A stretch of 23,324 bases of DNA from JAVBRU01 sp031547595 (lineage in GTDB: Bacteria; Bacillota; Clostridia; Christensenellales; Aristaeellaceae). Below are positions 9,173 through 17,685 of this stretch, in pieces. Below the pieces are notes generated by a model that worked only from the letters and a program-made list of their open reading frames with translations, searched no databases and had not been told where the DNA came from. Within the stretch, counting starts at the first letter, position 1; each line of letters opens with the position of its first letter. Both the position numbers and the translations under genes were made by a program. The stretch is taken from NCBI GenBank assembly GCA_031547595.1, contig JAVBRU010000118.1, positions 1-23,324 on the forward strand. The letters are read 5' to 3'.

Positions 9173-10945
9173 CTACCCCATGGGAAAGGTAATGGTCATT
9201 TTTGTGCCCTCGCCGGGGGCGCTCTGAATATCGATGCGGGAGTTATTTTGATACAGCAACCACAGCCGCCGCGCCACATTTTGCACGCCAATATGGCGCG
9301 TGCCGTTCTTATCGGCATTGGCCACCGTGTCGCGCAACTGCAGCAGCGTCGCCTCATCCATGCCCTCGCCGTTGTCCGTCACCGTGATGCGCACAGATTC
9401 CACAGCTTCCTTATCATACACATGGCGCACCCTCTGGCCGGTGATTTCGATCAAGCCGCGCTTTGGCGGGCGGATGCGCGCCACGCCATGGAACACGCAG
9501 TTTTCAATCAGCGGCTGCAAAAGCAGGCGGGGGATGCGCGCATCCAGCACATCGTCGTCAATTTGCATATGGGTATCAAAAATGCCGCTGTACCGCTCCC
9601 AGAGCAGATGCAGATAGTGCGATGTATACTCCCGCTCTTCCGATAGCGGCACCAGATCAATGGATTCCAGTGAATAGCGCAGCAGCGTTGCCAGATCATC
9701 CAGCATATGGACGGCGGCATAGTCCTGCCCCATATCATCGGCCACCTTCATGCCAATCAGGTTGAGTGTGTTATACAAAAAATGCGGGCTAATTTGCAAT
9801 TGCAGGGTTTGGATTTGCGTTTTGTTCAGCAAATCCAGCCGGGTGTCCAGCTCATCCCGCAGGCGCTTGTTGGTCTGGATATTGCTGACGATGCGCTCGC
9901 TGATGTATCGAAGCTCATCATCGGTCTGCTCGTTTGGCTCCTGCCATTTATCGGGCGAATCCAAGAGCGACAAGATGCTTCGCACCGGTTTATGCGCCCG
10001 CAGGCTGAACAGTATGGCCAGCACGCACCCGGCTACCGCCACAAAGGCAGCACCGATCACGATCAGCCAGCTGGTCTTGGACAGCCGCTCCGCATACTCG
10101 CCAGTCTCGGACACCGACACGCAGTACAGCCCCGCCACTTCCGATTTCACCTGCGAATACACATACGATTGCTGCCCCGCCTTTTCAAGGCGCGACATGC
10201 TGCCTGCGCTGGCGTCAAAGTACAAAAGCTGGGGCACCGTGCTCAGTTCCTCATACAATGCGGATTTCACCCGGCGAAGCAAGATATGGCCGTTTTCGTC
10301 AATACAATAAGCGGCGCGGTCTGTCAAATCCTCGCTGACTACCGCCTTATACAGCGCCTGCAGGTTGATATTGACGGCCACCACGCATTCAATGCCGGAG
10401 AGCGTGCGGTGCAGTAGCACCGTCACCACAAAGGGATAATTGTTTTCCACGCAGCGGGTGAGGTACAAAAAGCCTTCGGTCTGGTTATTCAACTCACCCA
10501 TCCATGCATTATCGCTGAATTGCAGGGCATTGATGGCCTGGCCGCTCATATTGGATGAAATGACTTTGTTTGCCACCGGTGAATACAGGTACACCGAATG
10601 GATGTAGTCGATGCCCTTGGCGTAGGCCTCCAATAGCTGCTGCACGCGCACATAATGGTTATCATAGGCGGCGCTGGGCGTGGCAGAGTTAAAAAAAGTC
10701 TGCACCATGGGTTCGGTGGCGAGATATGCCGCCATGCCGCGCGCCTGTTTGAAGATTTCATCGGTGCGGTTTTGCAAATCCGCGGCGGCATTGAAATTGC
10801 GCTGGATGTATTCGTCCTCGATCATGCGGGTGGCGTAGGTGTTGATGATCAGTGCAATGGCGCAAATAACGGCCAGGCAAAAGCCCACCAGCATCATGGC
10901 GTTGCGCAGGATGGCCTTGTTTTTCCACGCGTCCTTGATCATCAC
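9173..10945 (-). CDS. YesM/LytS-type sensor histidine kinase
   Basis: The 590-residue membrane kinase has a first transmembrane helix at about residues 14-36, an extracellular sensor region of roughly 250 residues, a second helix near 291-313, a HAMP-like linker, and a His_kinase domain of the LytS/YesM type with QISPHFLYNTLN carrying the phospho-acceptor His388. The ATPase domain follows with PLIENCVFHG (N-box, Asn482) and DNGEGMDE (G1 box). The start is ambiguous: GTG at 10945 overlaps the upstream TGA by 4 bp, and ATG at 10942 overlaps it by one base. Both lie behind a GGAGGGCGGAG stretch. Its partner is the AraC-type regulator directly upstream. In this family the outer domain usually senses a sugar or a loaded binding protein, so it probably controls this locus. 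Confidence 0.9.
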   Translation of the reverse strand: MMIKDAWKNKAILRNAMMLVGFCLAVICAIALIINTYATRMIEDEYIQRNFNAAADLQNRTDEIFKQARGMAAYLATEPMVQTFFNSATPSAAYDNHYVRVQQLLEAYAKGIDYIHSVYLYSPVANKVISSNMSGQAINALQFSDNAWMGELNNQTEGFLYLTRCVENNYPFVVTVLLHRTLSGIECVVAVNINLQALYKAVVSEDLTDRAAYCIDENGHILLRRVKSALYEELSTVPQLLYFDASAGSMSRLEKAGQQSYVYSQVKSEVAGLYCVSVSETGEYAERLSKTSWLIVIGAAFVAVAGCVLAILFSLRAHKPVRSILSLLDSPDKWQEPNEQTDDELRYISERIVSNIQTNKRLRDELDTRLDLLNKTQIQTLQLQISPHFLYNTLNLIGMKVADDMGQDYAAVHMLDDLATLLRYSLESIDLVPLSEEREYTSHYLHLLWERYSGIFDTHMQIDDDVLDARIPRLLLQPLIENCVFHGVARIRPPKRGLIEITGQRVRHVYDKEAVESVRITVTDNGEGMDEATLLQLRDTVANADKNGTRHIGVQNVARRLWLLYQNNSRIDIQSAPGEGTKMTITFPMG

Positions 10946-12111
10946 AGCTCCGCCCTCCCCCGAGGCATGCTGCGCCGGAATTCCGTGGGCGACATGCCGG
11001 TGTGCTGCTGAAACACTTTATTGAAATGGTTGCGGTCGCGGTAGCCCACGCGCTCGGCAATCTCCTGCACCTGCAGGCCCTCGCCCAGCAGCGCGATGGA
11101 TTTCTCCATGCGGGCATTTCGCATAAACTCGTAAAAACTGACGCCGCAATGCTTCTTAAAATAGCGACTGAAATACGCAGGTGCCAGGAAGAACATCGCC
11201 GCCATGCTGTCGCGACTCAAATCTTCCTGAAGGTGCGCCAGAATATACTCTTTCATTTGGCCAATGGCGGAATCGGTTTCAGGGTCCGCCTCAAACATCG
11301 GCTGGGTAAACAGCGGGCAGGCCGCCATGCCGATAAAATCCGCATGCGCGTACGCGATGCACACATCCGCCGTCAACGCCAGATAGTGATAGATGCGGGA
11401 CGCCAGCAAACGCAGCGTTTGTACCGTCAGCGCATCGCAGCCCACCATCAGAAAATAAAACTTGTCTTCATTCGCCGCCAGAAAGCGGGCGTAGTATTCG
11501 GGCAGCTCTTTTCGAAGCACCCTTTTAATGTGCTCCTGCCCGCGGTTGCCCCCGGCCTGGGGCATGGAAATTTCTAAAATACCGCTCCATACGCCTGTCA
11601 GCGCAAAGGGCGCACCCATTGCCGCGAAGCGCTTTTTGAATACCGCTTCATCACAAAGCCTGCCGCTGATGAGATCGAGGAAGAAAATATCGGCTTCCTC
11701 GCGCAAAATATCATGGTCCAGCAATATTTCCGCACGGGTTTGCTCTATGCGCGCGGCAATGGCATTCAGCCCGTCATCCAGCTCTTTGAGGCGGATGGGC
11801 TTGCACAGGTAATCCGCTACGCCCAGCGCAATGGCCTTTTTGGCATACTCAAACTCGCTATACGCGCTGACCAGCACCACCGCGCAGCCCGGCGTTGCTT
11901 CGGCCACGCACTGCGCCAAATCCAGCCCGCTCACAACAGGCATGCGGATATCGGTGATCAGAATGTCGGTGGGGTGGCTCAGCAAATAATCCCGCGCCAT
12001 CACGCTATCGCTGAACACGCCGGCCACATGGAACTCCGGCATCTTTTGCACATGCCGCGCCACCAGGTTTGCCGCCGCGATTTCATCATCCACAACAACG
12101 ACTTCATACAT
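10942..12111 (-). CDS. YesN-type response regulator with AraC DNA-binding domain
   Basis: The 389-residue regulator has a receiver domain at residues 1-125 with the acidic pair Asp8/Asp9, phospho-acceptor Asp54 in ITDIRMP, a Ser in VLVSAYSE and a Lys in YLCKPI. A middle region of unknown role follows. The C-terminal AraC/XylS double helix-turn-helix ends in VGYRDRNHFNKVFQQHTG. I choose ATG 12111, which follows an AGAGGG site, over an upstream TTG at 12153, which has no such site and lies next to the -10 box of the promoter. The gene is first in its transcript and is followed without a gap by the kinase gene. It is expected to activate the transporter and catabolic genes when the glycan is present. 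Confidence 0.9.
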   Translation of the reverse strand: MYEVVVVDDEIAAANLVARHVQKMPEFHVAGVFSDSVMARDYLLSHPTDILITDIRMPVVSGLDLAQCVAEATPGCAVVLVSAYSEFEYAKKAIALGVADYLCKPIRLKELDDGLNAIAARIEQTRAEILLDHDILREEADIFFLDLISGRLCDEAVFKKRFAAMGAPFALTGVWSGILEISMPQAGGNRGQEHIKRVLRKELPEYYARFLAANEDKFYFLMVGCDALTVQTLRLLASRIYHYLALTADVCIAYAHADFIGMAACPLFTQPMFEADPETDSAIGQMKEYILAHLQEDLSRDSMAAMFFLAPAYFSRYFKKHCGVSFYEFMRNARMEKSIALLGEGLQVQEIAERVGYRDRNHFNKVFQQHTGMSPTEFRRSMPRGRAEL

Positions 12112-12137
12112 ACGATCACCCTCTGCTTTCAACAGCC

Positions 12138-12166
12138 AATGTATCCTTCGCAACTGCTTTTGTCAA
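12138..12166 (-). promoter_or_regulatory. Sigma-A-like promoter of the regulator/catabolic operon
   Basis: On the minus strand a perfect TTGACA box (12166-12161) is followed after 17 bases by TACATT (12143-12138), which matches four of six TATAAT positions. A transcript starting about 7 bases later would leave a short leader of about 20 bases before ATG 12111. The box lies just past the terminator of the preceding transporter unit, so the regulator-catabolic genes can be expressed separately from the transporter. Confidence 0.7.
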
Positions 12167-12185
12167 CTGGTATAAATATTTGAAA

Positions 12186-12211
12186 GGAGGCGGCTCTTTC
12201 GGGCCGCCTCC
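12186..12211 (-). terminator. Hairpin terminator after the sugar-binding-protein gene
   Basis: GGAGGCGGC pairs perfectly with GCCGCCTCC around a short loop, with one further mismatch and one more pair inside. It starts 7 bases after the stop codon of the sugar-binding-protein gene. On the minus strand it is followed by TTTCAAATATTTAT, which is T-rich but not a pure T tract, so it may terminate only partially. Confidence 0.75.
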
Positions 12212-12218
12212 AAGCCGC

Positions 12219-13745
12219 TTATTTTACATAATCAGCGATTTGCGCGTTGATATGATCTAGCACCTTCTGGATGCCCGCGGCGTCCAGCTTGGCGATCAGC
12301 TCGTTGTAGTACTGCTGCCAGCCGTCGGTCTTGCCAAGGCCGTTGCGCAGCGTGCTGTCAAACTCGTTGATCATGGCAGTGACCTGTGCCATCTGGTCGG
12401 CCACGGCGGTGTTGTCAAACAGCAGACCGGCGATCATGGAGTGCGCCACATCTTCGGACACGCCGATGCTGGTGCACAGCTCGCGATAGTTGGCCGCGAA
12501 GCCCTGGTTGACATACTGGTTCATGGTGTTGCCCACCATCCAGCCGGGGGTCATGTAAGAGGTGGAGGAGCTGCCCTGCATGCCGTCGTATTCCAGGGTC
12601 TTGATGGTGCCGTCGTCGTTTGTGGTGTACTGGCGGTCTTCGATACCGTATACCAGCAGGTTGTAGAATTCGGCGCCCTTTTCGGTGTTCAGCAGCTCAA
12701 TGATCATCATGGCTTCTTCGGGATTCTTGCAGGTGGCGGTGATCCAGCTGCCACCGGCGCCCCAGGAAGCGGTGGTGTAATAGTTGGTCTTCACAGGGAT
12801 GGCTACCAGATCCACGCCGCCGTTGGCATACTGATGAATGGTGGTCAGTTCATCCGGGGTATACCACATGCCGCCGCCAAACCAGGATACAAAGGCTTCG
12901 TCATTGAGGGCGTTTTTGTTCATATAATCGGCCTGGGTGTAGGTGGCGCAGTCGGGATGCACGATGCCGTCTTCATACCATTCGGCCATGATTTCCAGCG
13001 CTTCTACAAACCAATCTTCCGTCCAGGTGCACACGGCCTCGGCAGTGCCTTCCTTGACGATGATCCAGTGGCTCATCAGGCCTTCCCAGTTGATGAATTC
13101 GTGGGGGTAGATCATGTTCTGCGCCCACTTGGTGTCAAGGCCGGTGCCTTCGCGCACGGCCAGCACCAGGTTTTTCACGGTGTCAAGCTTTTCGCGCACA
13201 GTGCTCTCCGGGTTGAGCCACACATCGCGAATGGCTTCCGCGCCGCCCTCGTAATACTGGATGTATTCGGCGGGCACCACCAGATAACGGATGCTGGCGG
13301 GGTTTTGGAAGTTCGGCACAAAATATTGGGTTCCGTTGTATTGGCCCAGCTGCAGCAGCCATTCGGGCACTTCGGTCAGGATGTCGGTGCCAACCAGCAG
13401 ATCATCCAGCGCGATCACATATTCGTCGGCCACATAGTTGCCAAGGGACAGGCTATAGGAGTTGCAGATGTCAATCTGCTCGCCGGAGGCCTGCGCCAGG
13501 GTGATGGTGGTGGCCAGGTTGTTGCCCGCGCCGCCGCAGGGAACAAGCTCGATGGTGATGTGCTCATAACCTTCATGGGTGTGCAGCCATTCGTTCATGG
13601 CCTCGTTCACCAGCGCGGTATCGGTTTGCATGCCGTTGCCGGCGTAGGCGTACACAAGCTTCACAGGTGCTTTCGCCGCGAGGGAGACGGGCAGCAGGGC
13701 CAGCACGAATGTGCAGGCAAGCAGCAGGGCCAAGAGTTTCTTCAT
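12219..13745 (-). CDS. Extracellular sugar-binding protein of an LplA/YtcQ-type ABC importer
   Basis: The 508-residue protein is a large solute-binding protein of the kind that serves LplB/LplC-type permeases. The N-terminus MKKLLALLLAC continues into a hydrophobic stretch and ends near SLAAKAP, a good signal-peptidase I site. An LLAC sequence lies too early in the hydrophobic core to be a convincing lipobox, so how the protein stays at the cell surface is unclear. I choose ATG 13745, behind a GGAGGAAC site, over an in-frame ATG at 13787 that lacks one. The gene lies 54 bp after the permease stop and ends at the terminator. Its ligand is presumably the oligosaccharide that the downstream enzymes degrade. 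Confidence 0.88.
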   Translation of the reverse strand: MKKLLALLLACTFVLALLPVSLAAKAPVKLVYAYAGNGMQTDTALVNEAMNEWLHTHEGYEHITIELVPCGGAGNNLATTITLAQASGEQIDICNSYSLSLGNYVADEYVIALDDLLVGTDILTEVPEWLLQLGQYNGTQYFVPNFQNPASIRYLVVPAEYIQYYEGGAEAIRDVWLNPESTVREKLDTVKNLVLAVREGTGLDTKWAQNMIYPHEFINWEGLMSHWIIVKEGTAEAVCTWTEDWFVEALEIMAEWYEDGIVHPDCATYTQADYMNKNALNDEAFVSWFGGGMWYTPDELTTIHQYANGGVDLVAIPVKTNYYTTASWGAGGSWITATCKNPEEAMMIIELLNTEKGAEFYNLLVYGIEDRQYTTNDDGTIKTLEYDGMQGSSSTSYMTPGWMVGNTMNQYVNQGFAANYRELCTSIGVSEDVAHSMIAGLLFDNTAVADQMAQVTAMINEFDSTLRNGLGKTDGWQQYYNELIAKLDAAGIQKVLDHINAQIADYVK

Positions 13746-13799
13746 TGTCTGTTCCTCCTGTATTTTTTTATAATCTACAGCCGCCATCCGCGGTTGTAA

Positions 13800-14711
13800 T
13801 TATCCTTTTACGGCGCCAAGTGTCAAGCCCTTGGCAAAGTATTTCTGGAAGAAGGGGAAGATAAAGATCATCGGGCCCATGGCCACAACCGCCATCGCGA
13901 AGCGGTAGCTCTCTGTGGGGATATCGATATCGCCCGCATTGACCATCCCGGCGTCCACCAGCTGCCGAGCGTATTCCGCTTCCTTCAATAGCTTTTGCAA
14001 AAGGAATTGCAGCGAATACAGGTTCATGTTTTTGATGTACAGCTGGCAGGTGAACCAGTCGTTCCATTTGGAAATAAAGGTGAGGAAACCGATTGCGGCC
14101 AGCGCCGGTGCGCAAAGCGGCAGAATAATCGTGAAGCAAATGCGCCATTCCCCCGCGCCGTCAATGGTGGCAGCCTCCACCAGGCCATCGGGGATGCCCT
14201 GGAAGTTGGTGCGCAGCACAATCACATTCCATACGTTGACCAGTGCGGGCAAAACATAAATCCAGATGGTGTTGCCAATGTGCAGATAGGATGTGTTGAG
14301 GATGTAGCTTGGCACCATGCCGCCGCTGAACAATGTGGTGAAGAACAGGACAAAGGTGATGGGCTTTCGAAGCACAAAATCCCGCCGGGACAGCGCATAC
14401 GCAATGGTGGATTGGAACAGCAGCGCGCCCGCCGTCACAGCCACAGTGAAAAAGATGGTGACGCCATAGGCGTTGACGATTTGATCGGGCTTTTGGAATA
14501 TGGCGCGGTAGGCCGCCAGAGAAGGATTCTTGGGGAACAGGCTGAAGCCCACGGTGTTCAGCGTGGCGTTGTCCGTCAGCGATATGGTGACTACCAGCAG
14601 CAGCGGCAGCAAATAGCACAGGCAGATCAGTATGAAGGCGATGTTGAGGATGCCTTGCCCCAGGGGATGCACATTCAGTCTGCTTTTCTTTTTCGCGGTC
14701 AGTGTGGTCAT
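13800..14711 (-). CDS. Carbohydrate ABC transporter permease (LplC/YtcP-like, MalG family)
   Basis: The 303-residue membrane protein has about six hydrophobic segments and the cytoplasmic EAA loop, read here as DGLVEAATIDGAGEWRI followed by ILPLCAPAL. This loop docks the ATPase subunit in binding-protein-dependent sugar importers. The opening TVGFSLFPKNPS is typical of LplC-type permeases. The ATG at 14711 follows AAGGAGG, and the gene lies 12 bp after its partner permease. No ATPase gene is present in the window, so a shared MsmX-type ATPase encoded elsewhere is expected, as known for this transporter class. Confidence 0.9.
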   Translation of the reverse strand: MTTLTAKKKSRLNVHPLGQGILNIAFILICLCYLLPLLLVVTISLTDNATLNTVGFSLFPKNPSLAAYRAIFQKPDQIVNAYGVTIFFTVAVTAGALLFQSTIAYALSRRDFVLRKPITFVLFFTTLFSGGMVPSYILNTSYLHIGNTIWIYVLPALVNVWNVIVLRTNFQGIPDGLVEAATIDGAGEWRICFTIILPLCAPALAAIGFLTFISKWNDWFTCQLYIKNMNLYSLQFLLQKLLKEAEYARQLVDAGMVNAGDIDIPTESYRFAMAVVAMGPMIFIFPFFQKYFAKGLTLGAVKG

Positions 14712-14723
14712 GCTGCATCCTCC

Positions 14724-15689
14724 TTAAAACATACTGTTTTCGGGGCTCACCTTGCGCACAATACCGTTGGTGACTACCACCAGCACCAGCCCGACGACCG
14801 ATTGGAACAGGTTGACGGCGGTGGAGCGGGCCAGGTTGCCGCTGGCCAGGGCGCGGTATACATAGGTGTTGATGATATCGGTGGTGGGATAGAGGATGCC
14901 CTGGTCTTTGGGCACGGAGTAAAACAGCCCCATATCGCCAGAGAACAGGCCGCCAATGCCCAAAATGGTGGTGATGCACATGATGGGCACCAGATGCGGC
15001 AGGCATACATAGCGGATTTCGTGCCACTTGTTGGCACCGTCCAGCTTGGCAGCCTCAAACAGCGATTCATCAATGGCCACCAGCGCCGCATAATAGAACA
15101 GGCAGCCGCCGCCTAGGAACATCCACGCATGCGTGAGGGTCAATATCACAGGCCAAGAGGTGGTTTGCATGTACCACTGCACCTTGTCCCCACCAAAGGC
15201 GCGGATCAGCTGGTTCATCACGCCATACGAGGGAGAAAGCAATGTGTACACAATATAAGAAACGATGATGATCGACAAAAACTTCGGCAGCATCATGATG
15301 GTATGATATAGCTTCACCATGGCTTTGCTGCGCAGGCTGTACAGCATCAGTGCCACGATCACGCCCAGCACCAGGTCAAGGATCAAAAAGTCGATGCTGT
15401 AGAGCACGGTATTGCGGATGGTGCGCCCAGCGTCCTGAGAAGTGAAGAAAAACTCAAAGTTATTGAGGCCGTTCCATGCGCTGCCAAAGATGCCTTTGAA
15501 GGGTTTGTAATCCTTGAATGCGATCACGATGCCTGGCATGGGCAGATAGCTGAAAATCAAAACATGAAGGAGCGCCGGCAGCGCCAGCGTGAACAGCGCC
15601 AGGTTTTTGCGGAACACGCGCCGGTTGCGTATGGAACGCATATGCCGCGGCGACATACTTCCTTTCAGGCTATGGATGTTCTGGCTCAC
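14724..15689 (-). CDS. Carbohydrate ABC transporter permease (LplB-like, MalF family)
   Basis: The 321-residue protein starts with a basic cytoplasmic segment, then hydrophobic helices, the LplB-type stretch PGIVIAFKDYKPFKGIFGS, and the EAA loop ESLFEAAKLDGANKWHEI. It forms the transmembrane heterodimer with the following permease. The start codon is GTG at 15689 behind GGAGGAG with a 9-base spacing. It is the first gene of the transporter transcript, divergent from the CE4-type gene. Confidence 0.9.
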   Translation of the reverse strand: MSQNIHSLKGSMSPRHMRSIRNRRVFRKNLALFTLALPALLHVLIFSYLPMPGIVIAFKDYKPFKGIFGSAWNGLNNFEFFFTSQDAGRTIRNTVLYSIDFLILDLVLGVIVALMLYSLRSKAMVKLYHTIMMLPKFLSIIIVSYIVYTLLSPSYGVMNQLIRAFGGDKVQWYMQTTSWPVILTLTHAWMFLGGGCLFYYAALVAIDESLFEAAKLDGANKWHEIRYVCLPHLVPIMCITTILGIGGLFSGDMGLFYSVPKDQGILYPTTDIINTYVYRALASGNLARSTAVNLFQSVVGLVLVVVTNGIVRKVSPENSMF

Positions 15690-15727
15690 TGTTGATCTCC
15701 TCCGTCTTCCCTTGTGTCATTGGGTAC

Positions 15728-15756
15728 ATTATCCGCCAAATCTCCCCGGCATTCAA
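15728..15756 (-). promoter_or_regulatory. Probable promoter of the transporter unit with overlapping inverted repeat
   Basis: On the minus strand TTGAAT (15756-15751) and GATAAT (15733-15728) are 17 bases apart, in the right place for the permease gene at 15689. A CCCCG-N9-CGGGG inverted repeat (15744-15762) covers the -35 box, and a second TTGGC-N9-GCCAA repeat lies at 15796-15814. Both have 5-bp arms with 9-bp spacers. They could be operator sites for the local AraC-type regulator or for a repressor, but this is only inference. Confidence 0.5.
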
Positions 15757-15890
15757 TCGGGGAAAGCGTGACATTTGCAGGGGAACGGTGACCAGTTGGC
15801 TGGTTTTCGGCCAAATAGTGCATCTTTCTCTTTTCCTTTGCCTTAGGGTGTGGTATGCTGTGCAAAAATAACGGCAGGAGATATGCAACC

Positions 15891-16556
15891 ATGAAGCTAC
15901 TCACCTTCAGTTTTGACGACAACGAAATCCACGATAAGCGCCTGACCGCGCTACTTCGGCAGTACGGCATCAAGGCCACGTTTTTCCTGATTAGCAACCA
16001 ATGGGGCATGCGCGTGCCCTTTCACCGCTATGGCGAGGATTTGGTGGTAGAGCGTATGGCTGCCGCCGATGTGCAGGGCACCTACCGCGGCATGGAGGTG
16101 GCCAGTCACACCCGCATTCACCGCATCACGGACGAAAACGCGCTGGACGAAATGACGGCCTCTATGGCCGAGCTGTCCGCCCTGTGCGGCTATTCCATGG
16201 AGGGCATGGCCTACCCCGGCGGCTTTTACACCCCTGCGCAAAAGGACGCCATCAAAAAAGCGGGCCTGCTCTACGCCCGCGGCGCATCGCCCACCCACTC
16301 TTTCGCGTTTCCAGAGGATTGGTATGCCTGGCAGCCCACCTGCCGTTATATCGATGCCCTGCCCCTTGTGCCTGCCTTCCTTAACGGGAAGGAAGATATG
16401 CTTTTCCATATCTATGGCCACTCTTACGAGCTGACCCAGCCCGACGCTTCCAACAACTGGCAGGGCTTTGAAAGCCTGCTGCAGCAGCTGGCGGGCCGCA
16501 ACGATGTGCTCTATTGCACAAATGCAGAGGCCAGACGATACATTATGGAACGCTGA
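15891..16556 (+). CDS. CE4-type polysaccharide deacetylase-like protein (NodB fold)
   Basis: The 221-residue protein has NodB-homology motifs of carbohydrate esterase family 4, which remove N- or O-acetyl groups with a divalent metal. Motif 1 is TFSFDDN with Asp9 and Asp10, where Asn11 replaces the common Gly or Glu. Motif 2 is SHTRIH with the metal-ligand pair His73 and His77. Motif 3 appears as AYPGGFY, which lacks the usual arginine. ATG 15891 lies behind AGGAG, whereas an upstream in-frame ATG at 15855 has no binding site. No signal peptide is seen, so action on imported sugar is likely. It is transcribed divergently from the transporter genes and may belong to the same regulon. Confidence 0.85.
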   Translation: MKLLTFSFDDNEIHDKRLTALLRQYGIKATFFLISNQWGMRVPFHRYGEDLVVERMAAADVQGTYRGMEVASHTRIHRITDENALDEMTASMAELSALCGYSMEGMAYPGGFYTPAQKDAIKKAGLLYARGASPTHSFAFPEDWYAWQPTCRYIDALPLVPAFLNGKEDMLFHIYGHSYELTQPDASNNWQGFESLLQQLAGRNDVLYCTNAEARRYIMER

Positions 16557-17324
16557 TCACAGGCCCCTGGCAAGTGCAAGTCTGGCAAACCCATACCTAC
16601 ACCAGCAATACTGGCAGTGGATTTTTCTCACGAAATCATCCCCAATGACTATTTCATTATGAGCCAACTACAGGGCGATACTTGGAAGAATCTTCACAAG
16701 AAAATCCCCAAAGACGCTCTCCCCTCCCTGATGCACCAACTGGGAAGATGCTTTGCGGTCGTACATACAGTGCAGGGCGGCTGGTTTGGATATATAAAGG
16801 AAAACACACGGTTTCAATACAAAAGCTGGGCAGACGCATTCCAAGGGATGATCGCAGATATATTGGCAGATGGAAAAAATCATGGTAAAAACCTGCCCTA
16901 TGAGACCATTGAAGCAGTCGTCATCAAGCACAGAGCGCTTCTTCTTGAAATCGAAAAACCGAGTTTGGTCGATTTTGATATGTGGGCAGGCAATGTGTTT
17001 ATCAACGAGCAAAACGATTGGCATATCACCGGCATCCTGGATTTTGAGCGTGCCTTTTATGGTGACCCCATGGCAGACTTTGTAGCCGCCATGATGCTGT
17101 TTGATGATGTAGAACAGGAAAAGCAGCTCCAAGCAGGATACAGCGAGGTGTCTGGCAGACCTTTTGTAATTACGCCGAACGACCATGTCCGAATGAAGCT
17201 GTACAGCCTGTATTTATGCATCATCATGATTGTTGAAACCTATCGGTTTAACAAGCTTTATGCCATAGGCGTTGAGCAATACATATCCGGCAAAATGAAG
17301 AAACTCTTGGCCGAGTTGCAATAG
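16557..17324 (+). pseudogene. Aminoglycoside-phosphotransferase-family remnant lacking most of the N-lobe
   Basis: The stretch encodes the later part of an APH/choline-kinase-family phosphotransferase. The frame opens directly after the TGA of the CE4-type gene and in the same frame. IPTPAILAVDF and PNDYFIMSQLQGDTW correspond to the end of the N-lobe and the hinge, so the start and the ATP-binding lysine strand are missing. The catalytic-loop region reads LVDFDMWAGN where the family has H-x-D-x4-N, so His is Asp. ITGILDFERAFYGDP matches the metal-binding segment. Possible starts GTG 16617 and ATG 16659 have no ribosome binding site. Base composition looks more AT-rich than in the glycan genes. 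It is probably a 5'-truncated relic; a real short C-lobe protein is less likely. Confidence 0.72.
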
Positions 17325-17419
17325 CAATACGCACAAGCGGGCCACTTGACTGAAACGAAACTATTTAATCCGTTTGAAACTTCTTTCTGATTGTCCACGA
17401 TTTGAGGGTAATCGTTGAA

Positions 17420-17471
17420 TTGTATCAAGAATACGAGGGCCAGACACAAAGGAACGCAATTCTTGATACAA
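17420..17471. repeat. Perfect 13-bp inverted repeat with 26-base spacer
   Basis: TTGTATCAAGAAT (17420-17432) and ATTCTTGATACAA (17459-17471) are exact reverse complements. The 26-base spacer is too long for a compact terminator, but a T-rich run follows about 8 bases later. It may be a terminator for the decayed gene upstream, a transcribed stem-loop or a protein-binding site. Confidence 0.8.
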
Positions 17472-17685
17472 GGGTTGCGCTCTTTCTTTTTGTATTTTTA
17501 TGCGTCCTATGATGAGAAAATGTTTGGAAATAAGGGATTTGTGGTTGTGCTCTTTGAGTGAATATGCAGATGGATGTATGGAGCGTGTAAGGCAGAACGC
17601 TTTCTTGGCACTTTTATAAGACGATTTTGGAAGCAAATCCACCTTGATAGCGTTTTGGTTTCAAAAAGTTTCAAATTGATAACCT

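Noticed and set aside
12441..15116. Long plus-strand open frames (12441-13799 and 13995-15116) opposite the transporter genes
   Set aside because: They are antisense to clearly recognised transporter genes, rich in His, Gly and Gln as expected for complementary frames of GC-rich DNA, and have no family-like motifs or ribosome binding sites.
16557..17324. Calling the APH-like sequence a functional aminoglycoside resistance gene
   Set aside because: Most of the ATP-binding N-lobe is missing, the catalytic-loop His is Asp, and there is no start signal.
17361..17642. 93-codon minus-strand frame in the AT-rich region
   Set aside because: It crosses the 13-bp inverted repeat, has no ribosome binding site and no recognisable motif; treated as non-coding.
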